This document shows, piece by piece, positions 5,983-9,688 of a DNA stretch of 9,688 bases. The position numbers were made by a program, and so were the translations under genes. Position 1 is the stretch's first letter; every line of letters begins with the position of its first letter. Below the pieces are notes generated by a model. That model ran no database searches and was not told the origin of the DNA. It saw only the letters and a program-made list of their open reading frames with translations. The stretch is from DASWUD01 sp036401755 (GTDB lineage Bacteria; Pseudomonadota; Gammaproteobacteria; Thiohalomonadales; Thiohalomonadaceae), in assembly GCA_036401755.1 (NCBI GenBank), contig DASWUD010000197.1, positions 1 to 9,688 of the forward strand. The letters run 5' to 3'.

Positions 5983-6051
5983 TTAACAGAGAGAACACAT
6001 CCATATCCACCTAATGCCTACGTCCTTGCAGTTCAAGCACACGAAGTGCAT
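5983..6051 (-). CDS. Possible 22-residue Cys-rich micro-ORF before fccA
   Basis: An ATG at 6051 opens a 22-codon frame ending in TAA, 18 bases before the fccA ATG and on the same strand. The product begins MHFVCLNCKDVG and ends in MCSLC, giving Cys at 5, 8, 19 and 22, that is CxxC-x10-CxxC, the spacing of a small zinc-binding or iron-binding knuckle. A TTG at 6081 would extend it to 32 residues. Neither start has a convincing ribosome-binding site, and the ORF overlaps the hairpin at 6034-6061. It could be a leader peptide, a tiny metal protein, the end of a decayed gene, or chance. I do not recognise it. Confidence 0.2.
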   Translation of the reverse strand: MHFVCLNCKDVGIRWIWMCSLC

Positions 6052-6061
6052 GGTGTGCTTG
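6034..6061. promoter_or_regulatory. 9-bp hairpin between the tetraheme gene and fccA
   Basis: CAAGCACAC (6034-6042) and GTGTGCTTG (6053-6061) pair perfectly around a 10-base loop. No T-run follows on either strand, so it is not a standard intrinsic terminator. It lies 74 bases after the tetraheme stop and 70 bases before fccA. An mRNA stability or processing hairpin, or an operator, would fit. No convincing -35/-10 pair was found in 5965-6135, so fccAB may be transcribed from upstream. Confidence 0.45.
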
Positions 6062-6135
6062 TTAGATTTCGCATAATCCAATACAGGCTCGGCTTATGTG
6101 CCGGAAAGAAGTTGAAGGGTATGCCGCAACCGGGC

Positions 6136-6777
6136 CTACTCCTTGGTTGCCTCCGCCCCCCCCGACTTCTCAACGCCTGTGTCATCCATATCCGCCGTGC
6201 CATCAGCCGTTTCAGATAGCATCTCTTCAGGAGGAAATGCTTCGGTATGGGCAATACCCTTGTGACAATCGATGCAGGTCTTGCCCTCTTCCTGCGCCCG
6301 CGGGTGCTTCTTGCCAGCCAAGCGATCCTGCGCACTGAAGTCCATGTTGTCGAAGTTGTGGCAGGAGCGGCATTCGCGTGAATCGTTCGCCTTCATCTTC
6401 TCCCAAACACGCGAGGCCATCTCCCAGCGACGTGCCTCAAATTTTTCCTTGGTATCTATCGTACCGGCGAGCTCATGGTAGATATCTTTTACCGCGAAGA
6501 CCTTGGCGTAGACCTTGGGGCCGAACTCCTTAGGCACGTGGCAATCCGAACAGATTGCACGTACGCCTGAGGCATTTTTGTAATGTACAGTCTCCTTGTA
6601 CTCCTCATAATTGTTCGTCATGCTGTGACAGGAGGTACAGAACTCCAACCTGTTGGTATATACAAAGAAGCTGTTGACCCCCCCGAAGGCGGCAAACCCG
6701 GCAACAAAGATCGCAAGTGTAACTAGGAATTTTCTCGAACGAAAAAACAGGAACATTCTGCTCGTGCTAGAGTCCAT
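6136..6777 (-). CDS. NapC/NirT-family membrane-anchored tetraheme cytochrome c
   Basis: The 213-residue protein has a short cytoplasmic N-terminus rich in Arg/Lys, one membrane helix (about 17-40, uncleaved) and a periplasmic domain with four haem sites: CTSCH (47-51), CSDCH (76-80), CRSCH (136-140) and CIDCH (168-172). The segments HYKNASGVRA, CHVPKEFGPK and TIDTKEKFEARR are typical of NapC/NirT/CymA proteins, which exchange electrons between membrane quinol and periplasmic partners. The C-terminal tail (about 180-213) is acidic, low in complexity and outside the family core. The ATG at 6777 has GGGGAA 4-5 bases before it. No nap or nir reductase gene is adjacent. Its partners here are FccAB and a diheme cytochrome, so its direction of electron flow is open. 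G7 and G8 runs occur in the coding strand, the latter in the tail. Confidence 0.93.
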   Translation of the reverse strand: MDSSTSRMFLFFRSRKFLVTLAIFVAGFAAFGGVNSFFVYTNRLEFCTSCHSMTNNYEEYKETVHYKNASGVRAICSDCHVPKEFGPKVYAKVFAVKDIYHELAGTIDTKEKFEARRWEMASRVWEKMKANDSRECRSCHNFDNMDFSAQDRLAGKKHPRAQEEGKTCIDCHKGIAHTEAFPPEEMLSETADGTADMDDTGVEKSGGAEATKE

Positions 6778-7102
6778 TGCTTCCCCTGCTTAAACAAGCT
6801 AATAAATTGATGTATTACTTATTTCTAATGGAGTTTATTGTTTTTCAATCTGTAGGTTTTTTAACACGCTATGCGCGTGAGCGTCAATCTGAGCGGTTGC
6901 CGCATGTAACTGCTCTACGCAGTACAAACATCAACACTGTCTGGCCCGATAATTATTGGAGATCAACCGTATCACATACTTGGCAAAAATAGCACGTGCA
7001 GGATTTTGTGCTAATACTGTGACGCGTTGTTGGGCGTTGGTAGCAACAGAGGCGACAGCCGCCGCCTTCACTGCTGTAGCTCAGGGGCGGCCATCCAGGC
7101 AA
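6778..7102. other. AT-rich 325-base gap upstream of the tetraheme gene
   Basis: No gene is supported here. Positions 6785-6865 are clearly more AT-rich than the flanks, as expected for the tetraheme promoter and leader. Positions 7021-7102 are GC-richer and only follow the diheme cytochrome stop. That part lacks a clear terminator: GCACGTGC, followed on the minus strand by TATTTTTG near 6990, is a self-palindrome without a loop. Plus-strand frames starting at 6777 and 6956 have no ribosome site or recognisable product. Confidence 0.5.
6858..6887 (-). promoter_or_regulatory. Candidate promoter with internal inverted repeat, tetraheme gene
   Basis: On the minus strand TTGACG (6887-6882, 5 of 6) and TAAAAA (6863-6858, 4 of 6) are separated by 18 bases, with an expected leader of about 75 bases to the tetraheme ATG. 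The arms AGCGT (6880-6884) and ACGCT (6866-6870) make a 5-bp inverted repeat across the end of the -35 and most of the spacer, a usual position for a repressor or MerR-type activator. The match is moderate and may be chance in AT-rich DNA. Confidence 0.3.
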
Positions 7103-7717
7103 TTACTGCTGGCTGATGTAGAAGTGCACCAATGCGTCCATATCCTCAGCGCCAAGCGCTTCGATCTTTGGCTTCATCTTCTTGGGCATGGTGCGCTCGC
7201 CATTCTTGAACTGTTTCAAGCTGAGTTCGAGATATGACTTCCACTGGCCGGCGAGCCTTCCGGTATCATCTTCAGACTCGGTTCCCCCTTCGGAATGACA
7301 CTTTTCGCAACTACGTTCATGCACCTGCTTACCATGCTTTGCTTTGGCGGCCTCAAAAGGCTGCTTGGCTGAAACAAACTTCTTGCCGGAGAAATAATCG
7401 GCCAACTCTTTGACATCTGCTTCACTCAACTCGCTTGCGATGCGGCACATATCTGTGCTTTGGCCTTTCTTCGGTCCCGATGGGATCTTGTGCTCGGGAC
7501 AAGGGCGCTCCTTGTCCTTGTATGCCGCCATGTTGGTGATCATGTAGTCCTTCGGCAGACCACCGATGATCGGGAAATCATGCTCGGTACTGGCGCCATC
7601 TTTGCCGTGGCAGACAGCACATTGTTGTGCGATTTTTTGCGCATCAGCAGATGCATTGACCGACATCAGCAGTAGCGATGCGAGCATGAACAACGTGGCA
7701 GTGTTCTTTGAAACCAT
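7103..7717 (-). CDS. Periplasmic diheme cytochrome c, FccA-like in its second half
   Basis: This 204-residue protein has a Sec signal (hydrophobic 8-20, likely cut after NASA) and two haem sites, CAVCH (33-37) and CEKCH (137-141). The second half closely parallels FccA: SCEKCH, a GG-SED loop, LAGQ, then MPKKMK (178-183), and both end in similar FY-SQ tails. Between the haems it has an insertion absent from FccA with two further cysteines, Cys73 (RPCPEH) and Cys91 (DMCRIASEL), which could form a periplasmic disulfide. It is probably an electron carrier of the class-I diheme type. A partner role for FccAB or the tetraheme protein is inference. ATG at 7717 is chosen because AGGGGGAA precedes it by about 8 bases; a TTG one codon earlier is less likely. 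Confidence 0.9.
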   Translation of the reverse strand: MVSKNTATLFMLASLLLMSVNASADAQKIAQQCAVCHGKDGASTEHDFPIIGGLPKDYMITNMAAYKDKERPCPEHKIPSGPKKGQSTDMCRIASELSEADVKELADYFSGKKFVSAKQPFEAAKAKHGKQVHERSCEKCHSEGGTESEDDTGRLAGQWKSYLELSLKQFKNGERTMPKKMKPKIEALGAEDMDALVHFYISQQ

Positions 7718-7774
7718 CAAGATTCCCCCTAATGCATTCTAAATTTATTACAGTTATTTTTGTCATGCCCGAGC

Positions 7775-7810
7775 CTTGTCCTGGTGTAGCGGGCAACACG
7801 CTGGAGCAAG
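7775..7810. repeat. Interrupted inverted repeat upstream of the diheme cytochrome
   Basis: On the minus strand CTTG, TCC and GTGT (within 7810-7784 counting inward) can pair in order with ACAC, GGA and CAAG, giving 11 base pairs broken by a bulge and an internal loop, with an 8-base terminal loop. Plus-strand arms are CTTGTCC (7775-7781) and GTGT (7784-7787) against ACAC (7796-7799), GGA (7803-7805) and CAAG (7807-7810). It lies about 60-90 bases before the diheme start and could be in its leader if transcription begins further upstream. Confidence 0.3.
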
Positions 7811-8147
7811 ACGGGACACAGAGCTTGGCAGGCTGGCTATACAAAAGTCAACAATCTAGTCCGTCTGTCCACCTAGGCATATCTGCAAAAAGGAATTGCG
7901 GAGCTAACTTTTTTAAAATTAGTTTTTCATTATATTCTTCATAAGCCCGTGCAGTTAGATCTCGTTGCGAGGCAACATCAACTTCATAGATGAGACAGCA
8001 TCTCGGCGTTCTATCGCCAGTTCGCGACTGCGCGAGCAATGACTGAGAGTGAATACTTGACAAGTTTTCTCGATGTTACCCACAGCGTACGGCGTTTGTT
8101 CCTTCACCCCTTTTGCTGAATTGCAGGAGGGTAACACTATCAACGTG

Positions 8148-8166
8148 AAAAAGAGGATTAGATCCT
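8148..8166 (-). terminator. Weak intrinsic terminator after ccmI
   Basis: On the minus strand AGGAT (8166-8162), loop CTA and ATCCT (8158-8154) form a 5-bp hairpin followed by C and T5 (8152-8148), beginning 15 bases after the ccmI stop. The position is right for the end of the ccm transcript. The stem is short and only moderately GC-rich, so termination may be partial and some transcripts may continue into the diheme gene. Confidence 0.4.
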
Positions 8167-8181
8167 GATGTGATAATGCAA

Positions 8182-9039
8182 CTACCTGGCCGAGGTCATT
8201 TGCGCCAGGGCCTCCCTTACCATGGCCGCCTTCTCACTCTCCGGGGGCAACATGGGCAGGAGCTCTTCCAGCGTGGCTCTTGCTTCATCCCGCTGGCCCA
8301 GCAGGTCTTCGCCCATGGATTGGTACCAAAGCCAGCCGGGCTCGGCAGGATCGGTTTGGCGCAGTCGTGCGATGAGCTTGAGCGCCTCACGTACCTCCGT
8401 CTCCCCCCCAGTTTGCAACAACATCACTGCCACGTTACCGCTTACTTCACTGTTCTCGGGCTCAAGTTCGAGCACCTTGTTCCATGCCTTCAGCGCTTCG
8501 TTACTGCGTCCCAATGCCGTGTACGACCGCGCCATCATCATCTGCCCTTCGATGTCATTGGGGTTGGCAGCGAGACGCGCCTCCAATCGCTGGACCATGG
8601 CATCGGCATTTAGCTCTTGCGTTGGCTGGGCAGTCGCTGGAGCAACTTTCCAATAATGGTTGAACAGCAGCAGCGAGGTGGCACTAACCAACAGTAAGAG
8701 TGCTGCCGAGCCACCATGGTGCAAACCTGGGCGTGGTTTGACTGGAACGTAAGTGCGGACCTGTTCACTGCCATTGAGGACTACGGCGAGTTGCTGCTGG
8801 TATTCGGTCTCCAATTCTTGGAAATCTTCTTTCGCCACTTTGCCTTCGGCATAATGGAGGCGCAGAAGACGCAGATTGGCGAGCAACCGTTTCTTCTCCT
8901 CTTTGCGCTCCTGATCAGTCTCCTCCAATATCCCCTCCACACCTGCAGGCAGCGGCCGATCGCTGTGTCGCCATAGCGGCCAGATCAGGATCGCTGATGT
9001 GGGCACCAGCAGTGAAGATGCAACCAGCCACTCCATCAT
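8182..9039 (-). CDS. ccmI: Cytochrome c maturation protein CcmI (apocytochrome chaperone)
   Basis: The 285-residue inner-membrane protein delivers apocytochrome c to the CcmF/CcmH haem ligation complex. It has a first membrane helix (4-23), a cytoplasmic region rich in charged residues and probably coiled-coil (about 38-85), a second helix (110-128), and a periplasmic TPR region (about 145-265) with repeats such as QMMMARSYTALGRSNEALKA (166-185). This is the classic bipartite CcmI (CycH) architecture, somewhat shorter than the largest family members. The ATG at 9039 overlaps the ccmH stop as ATGA, meaning translational coupling. An adjacent ATG at 9036 has better spacing (7 instead of 4 bases) from GGAGG in the end of ccmH, so the true start may be one codon later. 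It is the last gene of the ccm run. A G7 run encodes part of TGGE. Confidence 0.93.
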   Translation of the reverse strand: MMEWLVASSLLVPTSAILIWPLWRHSDRPLPAGVEGILEETDQERKEEKKRLLANLRLLRLHYAEGKVAKEDFQELETEYQQQLAVVLNGSEQVRTYVPVKPRPGLHHGGSAALLLLVSATSLLLFNHYWKVAPATAQPTQELNADAMVQRLEARLAANPNDIEGQMMMARSYTALGRSNEALKAWNKVLELEPENSEVSGNVAVMLLQTGGETEVREALKLIARLRQTDPAEPGWLWYQSMGEDLLGQRDEARATLEELLPMLPPESEKAAMVREALAQMTSAR

Positions 9040-9491
9040 TCATCCTCCAGCCGGGCGAGTTCAGCCTCGATCTTTATTTTCTGCTCTTCACTCAATACCG
9101 CACCTTCCCTTTTAATCGCTGGCTTGCGCCACTGGTTAAGCTGCCGTCTCAACAGAACCCCCCCCGTGATGAGCAGTGCGAAAGGTCCCAGCCACAGCAG
9201 CCAGTTGAGACCGTGTTTGGGCGGTTCCATCAGAACAAAGTCACCATAGCGGCTTTCGAGATAGGCCTTGATCTGCTCCGGCGATTCACCTGCCTTAAGA
9301 TGATCGCGCACATGGTCACGCATCTGCCTGGCCAGATCCGAATGCGATTCCCACACATTCTCGCCCTGGCATACCAGGCAGCGTAATTGCCGGGAGAGGT
9401 CGCGGGTCTTGGCTTCCAGCTCGTCCTCCTCAACCTGGGCGGCCAGGACGGAGAGATTGAAAAGCATCAACAACACGGTGATCAAACGCAC
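9036..9491 (-). CDS. ccmH: Cytochrome c maturation protein CcmH (short form)
   Basis: The 151-residue protein is a membrane-anchored thiol oxidoreductase that reduces or holds apocytochrome CxxCH cysteines before haem ligation. It has an N-terminal signal (1-18), the family motif LRCLVCQGENVWES (36-49) with redox Cys38 and Cys41, a three-helix domain to about residue 85 including SRYGDFVLMEPP (80-91), and one membrane helix (about 95-114), followed by a charged cytoplasmic tail. This is the single-domain CcmH (CycL) form, with CcmI separate, unlike the E. coli fusion. The GTG start at 9491 is preferred because AAGGAG lies 8 bases upstream. It overlaps the end of ccmG by 10 bases. A G8 run lies within the membrane-helix codons (TGGV). 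Confidence 0.95.
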   Translation of the reverse strand: MRLITVLLMLFNLSVLAAQVEEDELEAKTRDLSRQLRCLVCQGENVWESHSDLARQMRDHVRDHLKAGESPEQIKAYLESRYGDFVLMEPPKHGLNWLLWLGPFALLITGGVLLRRQLNQWRKPAIKREGAVLSEEQKIKIEAELARLEDE

Positions 9492-9688
9492 GACTTGAGC
9501 TCCTTACCTTCCAACATGGGTTGGATCCATCGCTCCATCACCTTTTCCAGTTCGCTGCCCACCAGCGGACCGACCTGCTTGCAACTGATGACGCCCGTGC
9601 GATCGATGAGGAATGTTTCGGGCACGCCCGACACACCGTAACCAATACCGATCTCACCCTTCGGATCAAGCAGGTGAGGATAGTTGCT
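9482..9688 (-). CDS. ccmG: Thiol:disulfide interchange protein CcmG/DsbE, C-terminal part
   Basis: The last 68 residues are visible; the gene is cut by the window edge, so the membrane anchor and WCxxC active site lie outside. The visible part has the thioredoxin-fold end typical of CcmG: DPKGEIGIGYGVSGVPETFL, with the cis-proline of VPET, then the beta strand IDRTGVIS and the final helix. CcmG reduces the CcmH/apocytochrome disulfide in the periplasm. A cysteine (GVISCKQVG) stands where family members usually have an aromatic or charged residue, and a second one is the penultimate residue; neither is known to be catalytic. The stop overlaps the start of ccmH, indicating one operon continuing beyond the window. 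Confidence 0.92.
   Translation of the reverse strand, partial: SNYPHLLDPKGEIGIGYGVSGVPETFLIDRTGVISCKQVGPLVGSELEKVMERWIQPMLEGKELKSCV

Larger units (their letters stand above)
7718..8181. other. 464-base gap with no convincing gene
   Basis: Between ccmI and the diheme gene I find no supported CDS. Two minus-strand frames (7848-8063 and 7955-8143) overlap each other, lack ribosome sites and resemble nothing I know. A weak promoter match for the diheme gene is ATGACA (7766-7761) and TAGAAT (7741-7736) on the minus strand, with a long 19-base spacer. Small stems occur at 7964-7976 (GTTGC/GCAAC) and 8022-8035 (TCGCG/CGCGA). Positions 7909-7937 are very AT-rich. The stretch could hold an unannotated small RNA or a decayed gene. 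Confidence 0.4.

Noticed and set aside
6777..6992. 71-codon plus-strand frame upstream of the tetraheme gene
   Set aside because: Starts at a TTG without a ribosome site. Its hydrophobic N-terminus is explained by the AT-rich promoter DNA it reads.
7707..7720. FNR-box-like TTGAT-N4-TCAAA on the minus strand
   Set aside because: It covers the start codon of the diheme gene rather than a promoter position, and the second half-site is imperfect.
7848..8143. Two overlapping minus-strand frames (71 and 62 codons) in the ccmI-diheme gap
   Set aside because: No ribosome-binding sites, no signal or domain features, and the frames conflict. Kept only as a possible decayed gene in the gap entry.
8131..8166. 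Plus-strand mini-ORF after GGAGGG (GTG near 8145)
   Set aside because: Only seven codons, with the ribosome-like site too far from the GTG. The region is better explained as the ccmI terminator read backwards.
1..9688. CRISPR array, insertion sequence or integrase
   Set aside because: No regularly spaced direct repeats, no terminal inverted repeats with target duplication and no transposase or integrase motifs were seen on either strand.

Overview
The window looks like chromosomal DNA of a gammaproteobacterium that oxidises reduced sulfur. The left half has the order tRNA-Gln, prs, rplY, pth, ychF that is familiar from gammaproteobacterial chromosomes. The right half carries a flavocytochrome c sulfide dehydrogenase (fccA-fccB) whose FAD-attachment and disulfide cysteines match the Allochromatium vinosum enzyme. 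The host is inferred from protein resemblance and gene order; no species can be named from this.

Layout. Positions 1-155 hold GC-rich hairpins, a 14-base copy of the tRNA-Gln 3' end and an inverted repeat. The plus strand then carries tRNA-Gln(TTG) (156-230), prs (295-1245), rplY (1359-1982), pth (2016-2597), ychF (2667-3758) and elongator tRNA-Met(CAT) (3838-3914). All the genes from 4055 to the end lie on the minus strand and converge on the first block. A strong terminator at 4004-4031 ends that transcription. Read in transcription order from the right edge they are: the C-terminus of ccmG, ccmH, ccmI, a weak terminator, a 464-base gap with no convincing gene, a periplasmic diheme cytochrome, a 325-base AT-rich gap, a membrane-anchored NapC/NirT-type tetraheme cytochrome, a 171-base gap with a hairpin and a possible 22-codon Cys-rich ORF, fccA and fccB.

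How the genes fit together. The plus-strand genes are housekeeping: PRPP synthesis, ribosomal protein L25, peptidyl-tRNA recycling, a ribosome-associated ATPase and two tRNAs. The minus-strand genes suggest one respiratory theme. CcmG, CcmH and CcmI belong to the machinery that attaches haem to CxxCH motifs in the periplasm. Eight such motifs lie just downstream in three cytochromes. FccAB would oxidise sulfide and pass electrons to c-type cytochromes. The diheme cytochrome resembles FccA in its second haem domain, and the tetraheme cytochrome could connect periplasmic cytochromes with the quinone pool. That electron route is inference from proximity and family knowledge.

No mobile element, CRISPR array or rRNA is visible. 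The points most worth a second look are the Fcc / tetraheme / second-diheme grouping, the tiny CxxC-x10-CxxC ORF before fccA, a consensus-like promoter threaded through an inverted repeat before tRNA-Met, the tRNA-Gln 3' fragment at the left edge, and the clustering of 7-8 base G/C runs in the minus-strand genes.
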